Shown: positions 1 through 7,219 of the stretch, piece after piece
Layout of the letters: every line of letters starts with the position of its first letter
How positions within the stretch are numbered: position 1 is the first letter of the stretch
NCBI GenBank assembly: GCA_934465125.1
Contig: CAKSKO010000007.1
Span: 1 to 16,232, forward strand
Direction of reading: 5' to 3'
Source of the DNA: an uncultured Eubacteriales bacterium
GTDB taxonomy: Bacteria; Bacillota; Clostridia; Oscillospirales; Acutalibacteraceae
Length of the DNA: 16,232 bases
Translations under genes and position numbers: made by a program
Notes under the pieces: generated by a model
Database searches by the model: none
Told to the model about the DNA's origin: nothing
What the model saw: only the letters and a program-made list of their open reading frames with translations

Positions 1-6
1 AGATAA

Positions 7-46
7 GGCTGTTTTGAGTAGAAGAATCAAAACAGCCTTTGCTTTT
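7..46 (+). terminator. Rho-independent terminator of an upstream gene
   Basis: An 11-bp perfect stem (GGCTGTTTTGA at 7-17 with TCAAAACAGCC at 27-37) with a 9-base loop is followed by TTTGCTTTTTATT. The T-rich side is on the plus strand, so it ends a gene lying mostly to the left of the window. A TAA at 4-6 could be that gene's stop codon, but too little is visible to say. Confidence 0.85.
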
Positions 47-588
47 TATTGCACAGCCCATATAACAGCATAGAAAAAGAAATTTGGTGGATGATCATAG
101 TGAATATATATGATAGTAGGAAACGAATATTTACTGTACTTTAAGTTATATGTATTGCGACTCGCATGGAAATGAATAGTTATAACTATTATCTGTTTTT
201 AGAGAGTCGTTATTTTTTGTTTTTATGTTACCATGTAACGACAGTTGGAATTAAAGGGACATTATCAAAGCGAGCTTTTATGCGTTTGTGAATTTTATTG
301 AATGTAAACTGCTGTTAGATGATCAAAAAGATTGCAATATGATCAAAATAACATCAATGAATGTTGGAATATTATACAAAATATTGGGATCGGGTCTATC
401 TTATGAATGAGTTTTATGTTATAGTGAATATAGTAAAATGTGTTTTTCAAGTAGTTTCATTTGATGGAAGATAGAAGTGAGTTTATTTATAGAAAAGGGT
501 ATGGTTTGATAAAGAGGTTCAGAAGGGTTTTACATAAGATGAAAAAATTTGTGGAAAACACGTGTTTACATTTAAGGAGGGAATTAAT
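47..588. other. AT-rich intergenic region upstream of leuC, no gene seen
   Basis: About 540 bases without a credible reading frame on either strand. It holds a perfect 16-bp palindrome (175-190), a shorter inverted repeat GTTAC-CAT-GTAAC (227-239), and two copies of ATGATCAAAA starting exactly 20 bp apart (319 and 339). These are candidate regulator sites for leuCD. I see no T-box signature (no GGTGG-ACCGCG-like antiterminator) and no leader peptide rich in leucine codons. No convincing sigma-A promoter was found; TTGATA at 506 lacks a good -10 box at proper spacing. Confidence 0.6.
175..190. promoter_or_regulatory. Perfect 16-bp palindrome, possible operator
   Basis: AATAGTTATAACTATT reads the same on both strands. 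It lies about 400 bases upstream of the leuC start, in the gene-free region. Length and symmetry suit a dimeric DNA-binding protein, but AT-rich DNA makes such palindromes fairly likely by chance and no cognate regulator is seen in the window. Confidence 0.35.
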
Positions 589-1848
589 ATGGGGATGACA
601 ATGACGCAAAAAATCTTGGCAGACCATGCGGAGCTTCAGGAAGTAAAAGCAGGGCAGCTAATCGAAGCGAACATTGATATGGCACTTGCCAATGATATTA
701 CTGCTCCGGTAGCCATTGATGAGTTTGAGAAATACGGAGCTGATCGTATCTTTAATCAGGAAAAGATCTCTCTTGTAATGGATCATTTTACACCAAATAA
801 AGATATTAAAGCGGCAGAACAGTGCAGGAGAGTTAGAGAGTTTGCTAAAAAATATGAAATTACACACTTCTATGATGTGGGGCAGATGGGAATTGAACAT
901 GCACTCTTACCGGAGAAAGGATTGGTAGGTCCTGGCGATTGTATCATAGGAGCGGATTCCCATACGTGTACTTACGGGGCATTAGGGGCTTTTTCTACAG
1001 GAGTAGGGTCGACGGACGTGGCAGCTGGAATGATTACAGGAAAAGCTTGGTTTAAAGTACCGTCGGCGATAAAGTTTGTGTTAAAGAGCCATTTGATGAA
1101 ATGGGTCAGTGGGAAAGATGTGATCTTACATATTATTGGGATGATCGGTGTCGATGGTGCGAGGTACCAGTCAATGGAGTTTAGCGGGGAAGGAGTAAAG
1201 AGGCTTTCGATCGATGATAGATTGTGTATTGCCAACATGGGGATAGAAGCCGGCGCCAAAAATACAATTTTCCCTGTTGATGAGATCACAAGAGCATATT
1301 GCAAAGATCGGTTTCAAAGAGAACCAAAAGAATATTGTGCGGATGACAACGCAGAATATACTGCGGTTTATGAGATTGATTTGTCTAGGATTCGTCCAAC
1401 TGTTTCGTTCCCGCATCTGCCAGAGAACACGAAGACAATCGATGAAGTTGGTAAGATCGCAGTTGACCAGGTTGTGATTGGATCGTGTACAAATGGAAGG
1501 TTGTCTGATTTAAGGGTCGCTGCGAACATTTTAAAGGGAAGAAAAGTGAAAAAAGGCGTCCGCTGCATTATTATCCCAGGGACACAGCAGATTTATCTTG
1601 ACGCATTAAAATCTGGATTAATTGAGATTTTTATCAAAGCTGGAGCGGTTGTATCTACTCCGACATGTGGACCTTGTCTTGGGGGACACATGGGGGTTTT
1701 AGGAAAAGGTGAACGTGCAGTTTCAACGACAAACCGCAATTTTGTTGGGAGAATGGGGCATATCGATTCGGAGGTTTATTTAGCGGGCCCTGCGGTAGCG
1801 GCAGCGAGCGCGGTAGAAGGAAGAATTGCAGATCCTGATCATTTATAA
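589..1848 (+). CDS. leuC: 3-isopropylmalate dehydratase large subunit (LeuC)
   Basis: Large subunit of the [4Fe-4S] enzyme that isomerises 2-isopropylmalate to 3-isopropylmalate in leucine synthesis, in the cytoplasm as a complex with LeuD. The 419-residue product is of the ~420-residue LeuC type common in Clostridia and archaea. Cluster ligands are visible: Cys300 in GSCTNGR, and Cys360 and Cys363 in [12 protein letters not shown]. The aconitase-type motif [15 protein letters not shown] is also present. I place the start at ATG 589, seven to eight bases after AAGGAGGGA; the upstream in-frame GTG at 562 has no ribosome binding site and would put that site inside the gene. leuD follows after 19 bases, so the two are co-transcribed. 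The homologous homoaconitase large subunit is the main alternative; leucine synthesis is favoured by family frequency, not proven by sequence. Confidence 0.95.
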   Translation: MGMTMTQKILADHAELQEVKAGQLIEANIDMALANDITAPVAIDEFEKYGADRIFNQEKISLVMDHFTPNKDIKAAEQCRRVREFAKKYEITHFYDVGQMGIEHALLPEKGLVGPGDCIIGADSHTCTYGALGAFSTGVGSTDVAAGMITGKAWFKVPSAIKFVLKSHLMKWVSGKDVILHIIGMIGVDGARYQSMEFSGEGVKRLSIDDRLCIANMGIEAGAKNTIFPVDEITRAYCKDRFQREPKEYCADDNAEYTAVYEIDLSRIRPTVSFPHLPENTKTIDEVGKIAVDQVVIGSCTNGRLSDLRVAANILKGRKVKKGVRCIIIPGTQQIYLDALKSGLIEIFIKAGAVVSTPTCGPCLGGHMGVLGKGERAVSTTNRNFVGRMGHIDSEVYLAGPAVAAASAVEGRIADPDHL

Positions 1849-1867
1849 TAGGAAAGGAGTAGGCGAA

Positions 1868-2386
1868 ATGGAAGCATATGGGATTGCTTATAAATATGGA
1901 GATAATGTTGACACGGATGTGATTATTCCTGCAAGATATCTAAATACGACCGATCATCAGGAACTCTCGAAACATTGCATGGAGGATATCGATCAAGGAT
2001 TTGTTAAAAAAGTGCAAAAAGGAGATATCTTAGTTGCGGGAAAAAACTTTGGATGCGGATCATCGAGAGAGCATGCGCCGATCGCAATTAAGGCGTCGGG
2101 AATCGACTGTGTGATTGCTTCGACATTTGCAAGGATATTTTATCGCAACGCGATTAATATCGGACTCCCTATTCTAGAATGCGAAGAAGCTGCAGACGGA
2201 ATTGAAGATGGAGATGAGGTTCAGGTTGATTTTGATACGGGAATGATAACCAATATAACGAAACAAAAAAGTTATCAGGCGGAACCGTTTCCACAGTTTA
2301 TTCAGAATATTATCGTTTCCGGCGGGCTGCTCCGGAGTATCGTAACGAAAGGTGACGAGCGAGACGAAGAATGCTCAGAAAAATAG
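1868..2386 (+). CDS. leuD: 3-isopropylmalate dehydratase small subunit (LeuD)
   Basis: Small (swivel-domain) subunit that completes the LeuCD active site and helps set substrate specificity. The 172-residue protein shows the family motifs [28 protein letters not shown] and [10 protein letters not shown] in the expected order. The C-terminus (about the last 10 residues, rich in Asp/Glu/Lys) runs a little past the usual ~160-165-residue end. Start chosen at ATG 1868, behind AAAGGAGT at 1853-1860; the longer frame opening at 1826 overlaps leuC and would bury this site. leuB, which often follows leuD, is not downstream: the next gene, 76 bases on, is an unrelated TM2 protein. A homoaconitase-type role cannot be excluded from sequence alone. 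Confidence 0.95.
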   Translation: MEAYGIAYKYGDNVDTDVIIPARYLNTTDHQELSKHCMEDIDQGFVKKVQKGDILVAGKNFGCGSSREHAPIAIKASGIDCVIASTFARIFYRNAINIGLPILECEEAADGIEDGDEVQVDFDTGMITNITKQKSYQAEPFPQFIQNIIVSGGLLRSIVTKGDERDEECSEK

Positions 2387-2462
2387 GGTTGAGAATTAAC
2401 GGAGTTTGATTTCGTTTTAGATAGAAAAGTACGAAAAAATCATTTAGGATGGGAGTGCTTTT

Positions 2463-2906
2463 ATGAGGTGCAGTCAATGTGGATTAGAAAATGATCCGGG
2501 AACGGTAACATGCAAAAGTTGCAAAGCGCCGCTTCCGCAAGAACAAAGCCCATATCAACAACAGCAGAGGGCAGGAGTTCCACCAACAGGTCAGCCGCAA
2601 TATGGTCCGGTTCAGTCGCCTTACCAGCAGCCGGTGCAGACGCCATACGGGCAGCCGCCGGTTCAGCCTGTTTATGTTGTTCCGGTGCAGACAACAGTTA
2701 TTTCTCCAAATAACCGCTGGGTTGCGTTTGTCCTCTGCTTTATTTTAGGCTGGTTGGGGATTCATAGATTTTATGTTGGAAAGATTGGAACAGGTATTTT
2801 ATATCTTTTTACCGGAGGCCTTTGCGGAATCGGATGGCTAGTTGATCTGATTATGATTGCATGCGGAAGCTTTACAGATCAGTCAGGGGCGTTTCTAAAA
2901 GAATAA
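2463..2906 (+). CDS. Zinc-ribbon and TM2-domain membrane protein
   Basis: A 147-residue membrane protein in three parts. Residues 1-25 form a zinc ribbon (Cys3, Cys6, Cys17, Cys20 as two CxxC pairs). Residues about 26-78 are a Pro/Gln/Tyr-rich, probably disordered linker with repeated YQQ/YGQ units. Residues about 80-145 are a TM2 domain: a helix with FVLCFILGWLGIHRFYVGK, then a second helix around ILYLFTGGLCGIGWLVDLIMI. The G-x-HRFYxGK core is diagnostic of TM2. TM2 proteins are widespread and mostly of unknown function; zinc-ribbon plus TM2 is a common Bacillota arrangement. The gene follows leuD by 76 bases with no terminator between, so read-through is possible, but a functional link to leucine synthesis is not implied. 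The stop codon lies inside the terminator stem. Confidence 0.9.
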   Translation: MRCSQCGLENDPGTVTCKSCKAPLPQEQSPYQQQQRAGVPPTGQPQYGPVQSPYQQPVQTPYGQPPVQPVYVVPVQTTVISPNNRWVAFVLCFILGWLGIHRFYVGKIGTGILYLFTGGLCGIGWLVDLIMIACGSFTDQSGAFLKE

Positions 2907-2934
2907 GGCGGCAAATAGCCGCCTTATTTTTGTA
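2902..2934. terminator. Bidirectional terminator between TM2 and DUF1015 genes
   Basis: An 11-bp perfect stem (AATAAGGCGGC 2902-2912 with GCCGCCTTATT 2918-2928) and 5-base loop is followed by TTTTTG on the plus strand; the minus strand reads TTATTCTTTTAG through and past the stem. It lies between two convergent genes, so it can serve both. Confidence 0.85.
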
Positions 2935-2951
2935 ATTTTATCTAAATTACA

Positions 2952-4235
2952 CTATTCTGTTAAGTCATTGATCACAAGACCTGTTAAAAGCTTTGGATAA
3001 AAATAAGTGGACTTTTGCGGCATCTTTTCTCCTGCTGCGGCGACATCTAAAATCTCGGAGACCTTTGTGGGGTTTAAAAGAAATGCGCATTGTGATTCGC
3101 CGGCATCGACAGCGCTGATTGCCTCTTGGAAGCTGCGAGTGTAGTGAAGGTTAGTTTGGTTTTTCATGTTTTCTTCATCGATACCCAAAATTCGATTTAG
3201 GATGAGACTGTGAAGAATTGTAACATCAAGAGTACAGACAGCGTTATTTTTTTCTGGAAACAACTTTTTTAGGGTGTTTTTATCTTTTTGTACCATCAAG
3301 GTCCAATTGCCGTCACCTTGATAAAAAGCAAACGCTTTTTCTCCTTTTTCGTAGTATGACGCGAGCGTCGGTTCAATAGAGCTGGCGCCTTTTTGATCGG
3401 TTAACGTAAAATAGGGAATGCATTTAGAGAGAACGTCAAAAGCGTTAAACTCTTTTAGCCCATGAATGAGTCGGTGGGTTGGAAAGACGACAAGCCCTTC
3501 ATTTTCCATGTCGACGAGCATCATCATGATGGATTCGTCTGCACCGTTTAAAGGGAACGTACCATTTGTTCGGTTATCGTCTCTATAGCGAAGAGCCGTT
3601 TCGTAACGATGGTGTCCATCAGCAATATAAAGCCTACGGTTTCTAAATTGATGGCACAATTCGTTGATTGCGGGTTTATCTGTTATTGTCCAAAGGCGGT
3701 GGGTAACTAGTGAGTCGTCGGTCATTTCGATATCTGGATGTTGATTTGATAAGGTATCAAGTTGCGTTCTGGTTATGTGTGCGGGATCGCTGTACAGAGA
3801 ATAAATAGGGCTGAAGTTGCAGGCGGTTTCTTTCATCAAACAAAAACGATCTTCTTTTGCTTTTCCAAGCGTTTCTTCATGAGGGACGATGATTCCTTTT
3901 GAAAATTCTTCGAGTCTCACTCGACAGATGATTCCTTTGACTTTTTTAACGGATTCTCCTACGGAAAATTCTTCCTCATAAATATAAATCGCGTCCATCG
4001 GGTCCTTTTTGAGAATCCCGGATGAAATCCATTCCTTTAAAAGTGCAGCGGCAGTTTGATAGGGAGTATCCCCTTTAGGCAATTCTAGACGAATGAGATT
4101 ATAGGGATTTCTGTCTAAATAGGACTTTCTTTTGTCTTCGCTTACAACGTCGTAAGGATCACAAGTAACTTCTTCCAATGGACCTGATTTGGAGGGTTGA
4201 TATTTTAATGCGCGAAATGGTTTAATTTCTGCCAT
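2952..4235 (-). CDS. DUF1015 family protein
   Basis: A 427-residue soluble protein of the DUF1015 family, whose biochemical role is not established. Family marks are the N-terminal stretch IKPFRALKY, the CDPYDVVS segment, and the highly conserved ADGHHRYETAL (residues about 205-215, His208-His209). The paired histidines next to an acidic residue suggest a metal or catalytic site, which is inference. No signal peptide or membrane segment is seen. ATG at 4235 is preceded on the minus strand by AAAGGAGTG at good spacing, and about 28 bases upstream of the start lies a strong sigma-A promoter, so the gene is probably expressed alone. From memory, relatives in Clostridia often sit beside serine-synthesis genes (serA/serC); that neighbourhood is not present here. 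It converges on the TM2 gene and shares its terminator. Confidence 0.92.
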   Translation of the reverse strand: MAEIKPFRALKYQPSKSGPLEEVTCDPYDVVSEDKRKSYLDRNPYNLIRLELPKGDTPYQTAAALLKEWISSGILKKDPMDAIYIYEEEFSVGESVKKVKGIICRVRLEEFSKGIIVPHEETLGKAKEDRFCLMKETACNFSPIYSLYSDPAHITRTQLDTLSNQHPDIEMTDDSLVTHRLWTITDKPAINELCHQFRNRRLYIADGHHRYETALRYRDDNRTNGTFPLNGADESIMMMLVDMENEGLVVFPTHRLIHGLKEFNAFDVLSKCIPYFTLTDQKGASSIEPTLASYYEKGEKAFAFYQGDGNWTLMVQKDKNTLKKLFPEKNNAVCTLDVTILHSLILNRILGIDEENMKNQTNLHYTRSFQEAISAVDAGESQCAFLLNPTKVSEILDVAAAGEKMPQKSTYFYPKLLTGLVINDLTE

Positions 4236-4262
4236 TATAACACTCCTTTTTGTATTTTTTTT

Positions 4263-4291
4263 ATTGTACCGCCGGATAAAGTTATAGTCAA
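4263..4291 (-). promoter_or_regulatory. Sigma-A promoter for the DUF1015 gene
   Basis: On the minus strand, TTGACT (plus-strand 4286-4291) is followed by a 17-base spacer and TACAAT (4263-4268). Both boxes match the consensus at five of six bases and the spacing is ideal. The -10 box lies 27 bases upstream of the ATG. Confidence 0.85.
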
Positions 4292-4375
4292 TAATAACAT
4301 CGAGAGGCTTAACTTATTTATGGTTTGATGAAAGGCGTAACTGATAGTTTTATTTTATGTTATAAATAGAATAAC

Positions 4376-4404
4376 TTGCTTCTTTCTTTTTGCTATTGTA
4401 TAAT
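4376..4404 (+). promoter_or_regulatory. Sigma-A promoter for the envelope-protein cassette
   Basis: TTGCTT (4376-4381), a 17-base spacer and a perfect TATAAT (4399-4404). The start codon of the next gene is about 100 bases downstream, leaving a leader of roughly 95 bases in which I recognise no riboswitch. It is back to back with the DUF1015 promoter. Confidence 0.75.
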
Positions 4405-4505
4405 TATAATACTTAAAAAGGCTTATTCACCTGTTTGGTATAGATGCTCTTTTGAGGGCGTATAGTTGAGCAGATAATATTTTATTGAATGGCAGGGAGT
4501 TTAGA

Positions 4506-5294
4506 ATGGAAGAGAAAAACATACTATTAGCAGAAAAACTCAGAGCGTATGCTGGAACATTTCATTTGAATAAAAAACAAAAAGTATCTTGTTATACAAA
4601 AAAACAGCTTCATAAAAAGTATCCTGAGGGTGGATACCATATTCTTGGAGAATTCTCGAAGTGTAAGAAGTGTAGGAAAAGAGGAGAGTTCAAGGTGGAT
4701 GGTCAGGTTTTGCCATTCTATCAGTATCGCTCTACAAACCGCTTTTCCTATAAAGAGAAAGGATATTTAAAATGTGAAGAGAAGGATGAGACATACATAG
4801 CGTTGCTAAAAAATGTCTTATTAAAAAGAATTCTTTTCATTGTCCTATGTTTAGCAATTATCTTTGGAGGTTGTTATGTTGCATTTAACTGGAAAACGAT
4901 TTCGCCTACAATTCCTGATCTAATACCGGATATTGATCCGGGGGCTACAGATCAAATTCCGAGTTCTGCAGAGGATTCTTCTGCATCGGCAGGGATTAAA
5001 GTTCCCGGTTATAAGAGTATTACGATTCCAGCGAATACACAAAATGTTGAGGTGTCATTTCAGAATCCGGAGGGGAATCCTTGTTATTTTGTTGTTAGCT
5101 TAGTGTTATCGGATGGAACACAGCTTTATCAATCAAAAATGGTCCCACCGGGGACAGGCATTTATGAAATTACACTCCAAAAACCTCTTGCGCCTGGGAA
5201 TTATGATGCGGCAGTGAAATATGAAACGTTCTCTCTTGATGAACTAAAACCGATGAATGGAGCTAATATTAATATTACGTTAGTTGTACAGTGA
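4506..5294 (+). CDS. Single-pass membrane protein with extracellular beta-rich domain
   Basis: A 262-residue protein I cannot name. Residues 1-105 are basic and probably cytoplasmic, with Cys29, a Cys53-x-x-Cys56 pair and Cys90 that could form a small metal site. Residues about 108-127 form one strongly hydrophobic segment (ILFIVLCLAIIFGGCYVAF). A Pro/Asp/Ser-rich linker (about 131-165) leads to a C-terminal domain (166-262) with alternating beta-strand pattern, including SITIPANTQNVEVSF and NPEGNPCYFVVSLVL, ending in NGANINITLVVQ. The positive-inside rule puts the C-terminal domain outside. I have a loose recollection of similar C-terminal domains in unnamed Clostridial surface proteins. ATG 4506 is chosen because AGGGAG (4493-4498) precedes it at seven bases; the ATG at 4485 has no such site. 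First gene of a probable three-gene unit; 180 bases separate it from the next. Confidence 0.75.
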   Translation: MEEKNILLAEKLRAYAGTFHLNKKQKVSCYTKKQLHKKYPEGGYHILGEFSKCKKCRKRGEFKVDGQVLPFYQYRSTNRFSYKEKGYLKCEEKDETYIALLKNVLLKRILFIVLCLAIIFGGCYVAFNWKTISPTIPDLIPDIDPGATDQIPSSAEDSSASAGIKVPGYKSITIPANTQNVEVSFQNPEGNPCYFVVSLVLSDGTQLYQSKMVPPGTGIYEITLQKPLAPGNYDAAVKYETFSLDELKPMNGANINITLVVQ

Positions 5295-5474
5295 CCTGTT
5301 ATAGGTAGTTAGAAGAGTTTACATATTTAAATTATGTGTTTTGCTATTTATAAAAAATAGTAAAAGATTAAATGGATTTTTGGTATATAGGGTTCGTTGA
5401 AATAGGAAATTATGATGCATTTGAGAATAAAAAGAAAAATGCACCGAGTATTGATATGAAAAGGGGGGTGGCGC

Positions 5475-5918
5475 ATGAAACGAATTGCACTTACTGCAAT
5501 AGTAGGGATCCTTTTCGTGGCGGTTTGCGGTGGGATGGTTGTGTGGGCTGCATCTGAAAGCGACGCGCAGACTCCGGTTGTAGCGAATGTTTCGCCTTCG
5601 TATGAAATTGTTATTCCTCAAAGCCAAAATATTCCCTATGGTATAAATGATGCTTATGTAGGGGATGTATATGCTTCAAATCTTGTAATTGATCGGGGCC
5701 ATTATATCGATGTAAGGGTACAGTATAGTGATCTCGTTAGTGAGATAGACTCTGGAGAAGTCATTCGTTACTCTCCCCATACAGAATCTTTTTTGATTTG
5801 GAATATAGAGGATCGGAGAAAACTTCGTATTCAGATTCCTAAGAAGGAATGGAGCAAAGCGAAGGCTGGGGTATATCGTTCAAATATTTTATTTACGATT
5901 CGCTATTTAGAAGGGTGA
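5475..5918 (+). CDS. Small secreted protein, unknown function
   Basis: A 147-residue protein with a classical signal peptide: KR at residues 2-3, a hydrophobic core about 5-23, and a likely cleavage after VVWA (residue 25). The mature part of ~122 residues has alternating hydrophobic residues typical of beta-sandwich surface domains, beginning around SPSYEIVIPQSQNI, a pattern reminiscent of WxL-type and pilus-like surface proteins of Bacillota, but I see no WxL motif. No cysteine is left in the mature chain, and there is no membrane anchor or sorting signal, so it is either released or held by partners. The start is fixed by AAAAGGGGGG just upstream. The next gene begins 34 bases after its stop, so the two are co-transcribed. 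Confidence 0.75.
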   Translation: MKRIALTAIVGILFVAVCGGMVVWAASESDAQTPVVANVSPSYEIVIPQSQNIPYGINDAYVGDVYASNLVIDRGHYIDVRVQYSDLVSEIDSGEVIRYSPHTESFLIWNIEDRRKLRIQIPKKEWSKAKAGVYRSNILFTIRYLEG

Positions 5919-5952
5919 CTATTTTCCTATTATGAAGGAAAGGGATGGAGAA

Positions 5953-6510
5953 ATGAGGCGTATTGGTGTATGTTTTTTGATTGTTTTATTTGTAACAGCG
6001 TTCTTTTCTGTTCCGTTTACAGCATATTGTGTTTCTTCCGAGCAAGCTTCTATGCAGCTAAAGACAGAGGTTCCCAAAAGCCATTTTACCACAGTGAACT
6101 TTCATTTTCAGGGACATGTTTTTTTAACCGGAAGAGAGCTTAGAGATGGAGAAGTAATTGAATCGGATCGTTTTTCAGATGAACAATTTTTGTTGGTTCC
6201 GGAACATGGGTATGAGATAAAAAAAGTGATTTATGCGGGAGATGATCAGACGAATCGAGTTGAAGAAGGAGTGTTTTGGATTAGGAATGTATGCGAAGAT
6301 GCAGAACTCGATATCACTTTTGGGACGAAAGAAGTGATACCATCGTCTGGATCGGATGATACACAAAGGCAGGGAACTGGCGAAAAGACCGGAGATGATA
6401 CGTTTTTATTTGCTATCATAGCGATTTTATTTGCTTTGAGCGCATTGGGTTGCATTTTCTTAATTAGAGACAAAATAAAAAATCAAGTCAAAGATATGGA
6501 TAGATTGTAA
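5953..6510 (+). CDS. Secreted, C-terminally anchored surface protein
   Basis: A 185-residue protein with an N-terminal signal peptide (about residues 1-27) and a C-terminal membrane segment (FLFAIIAILFALSALGCIFLI) followed by a basic tail. Between them lies one domain resembling the bacterial beta-repeat family found in many Clostridial surface proteins: FLLVPEHGYEIKKVIYAG, then IRNVCEDAELDITF. Before the membrane segment comes GEKTGDDT, which recalls the KTGD-type variants of the LPxTG sorting signal, so sortase anchoring is possible though the motif is degenerate. I use ATG 5953, which follows the AAGGAAAGGGA box by seven bases and begins directly with the signal peptide; ATG 5932 would add seven charged residues. 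It is the last gene before the double terminator. Confidence 0.75.
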   Translation: MRRIGVCFLIVLFVTAFFSVPFTAYCVSSEQASMQLKTEVPKSHFTTVNFHFQGHVFLTGRELRDGEVIESDRFSDEQFLLVPEHGYEIKKVIYAGDDQTNRVEEGVFWIRNVCEDAELDITFGTKEVIPSSGSDDTQRQGTGEKTGDDTFLFAIIAILFALSALGCIFLIRDKIKNQVKDMDRL

Positions 6511-6521
6511 TTTAGACCAAC

Positions 6522-6574
6522 AAAAGAGCAGTTTGAGATCTCTCTGAGGGGAGATTTTAAACTGCTCTTTTTGA
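6522..6574 (+). terminator. Strong intrinsic terminator after the envelope cassette
   Basis: A long hairpin: AAAAGAGCAGTTT (6522-6534) pairs with AAACTGCTCTTTT (6559-6571), and much of the interior (GATCTCTC against GGGAGAT) pairs too. A T run closes it. It begins 11 bases after the stop codon of the anchored surface protein. Confidence 0.88.
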
Positions 6575-6581
6575 TTTTTAA

Positions 6582-6612
6582 GGACCGGTATGATTCTGGT
6601 CTTTTTTCTTTT
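6582..6612 (+). terminator. Second intrinsic terminator
   Basis: GACCGG, a 7-base loop TATGATT, then CTGGTC and TTTTTTCTTTT. One G-T wobble in a 6-bp stem. It stands directly behind the first terminator, so transcription from the left is doubly blocked before the terminase genes. Confidence 0.7.
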
Positions 6613-6707
6613 ATAAAAAAGTTTTAAAAATTTGTTATTTGTTGTCCTCTTGAGGGGAAAAAATAAGTCTTTTTTTCGGTATAGTGAAAATGGTAGGGAG
6701 GTACAAA

Positions 6708-7205
6708 ATGAAACAAGAGGAAGAGAAAAACAGACTTTCCAGCAAAGAAAAATTATTTTGCTGCCATTATGTCATAACAGGAAATGCGAAAGAATCCGCT
6801 TTACGAGCAGGATTTTCTGGGGATCCTCAAAGAGACGGAGCCAAACTGCTATCGAAAAAGGAAATAAACGATGAGATTATGAGCTTGTTTCATCAAAAAG
6901 AGGAATATTTTATTCACAGAGCTTGTTGTGGTTATGAAAGGCTTGCGTTTGGAGACGTTTGTGACGCGATCAAGCTTCTTTATACAGAAAATCCCAGTCC
7001 GGAGATCCTTGCGGAAATGGACTTATTTAATATTTCTGAGATCAAACGATTGAAAGACGGCGCAATAGAAATCAAGTTTTTTGATCGAATTCGTGCGATG
7101 GAAAAACTGCAGGAGATTGACTTTAAGTCCGGAAATGAAACAATTCCATTTTATCGTGCGTTAGAAGAAGGAATACAAGCGCTGCAGACAGAATCAAAGA
7201 AATAA
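6708..7205 (+). CDS. Phage terminase small subunit
   Basis: DNA-recognition subunit of the packaging motor; it binds phage DNA and recruits the large subunit. The 165-residue product is in the usual range. The N-terminal part shows the typical terminase helix-turn-helix (SSKEKLFCCHYVITGNAKES, then ALRAGFSGDPQRDGAKLL), followed by a middle/C-terminal helical part with the pattern LFNISEIKRLKDGAIEIKF often seen in these proteins. It matches PBSX XtmA in type and position. ATG 6708 follows AGGGAGGT directly; the in-frame ATG at 6684 precedes this site and is rejected. It is the first gene of the late operon, and the large subunit starts 14 bases after its stop. Confidence 0.88.
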   Translation: MKQEEEKNRLSSKEKLFCCHYVITGNAKESALRAGFSGDPQRDGAKLLSKKEINDEIMSLFHQKEEYFIHRACCGYERLAFGDVCDAIKLLYTENPSPEILAEMDLFNISEIKRLKDGAIEIKFFDRIRAMEKLQEIDFKSGNETIPFYRALEEGIQALQTESKK

Positions 7206-7219
7206 TAGGAGGGTCGGAG

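Noticed and set aside
506..540. Sigma-A promoter for leuC at TTGATA 506
   Set aside because: At 17-19 base spacing the possible -10 boxes (TTTACA, TTACAT, TACATA) match poorly.
40..588. T-box or leucine leader peptide before leuC
   Set aside because: No T-box antiterminator sequence, no terminator hairpin just upstream of leuC and no short frame rich in leucine codons was found.
562..588. GTG 562 as leuC start
   Set aside because: The AAGGAGGGA ribosome binding site lies inside this extension and fits ATG 589; the extra nine residues are not typical of LeuC.
972..1304. Antisense reading frame of 110 codons within leuC
   Set aside because: It lies wholly opposite a well-supported gene, has no ribosome binding site I can see and resembles nothing known.
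5416..5443. Hairpin TGCATTT / AAATGCA upstream of the secreted protein gene
   Set aside because: Only a 7-bp AT-rich stem with a 14-base loop and no T run; not convincing as terminator or riboswitch.
5319..5627. Reading frames on both strands in and around 5319-5627
   Set aside because: They overlap the start of the secreted protein gene, whose signal peptide and ribosome binding site are clear; 5295-5474 is best left as non-coding.
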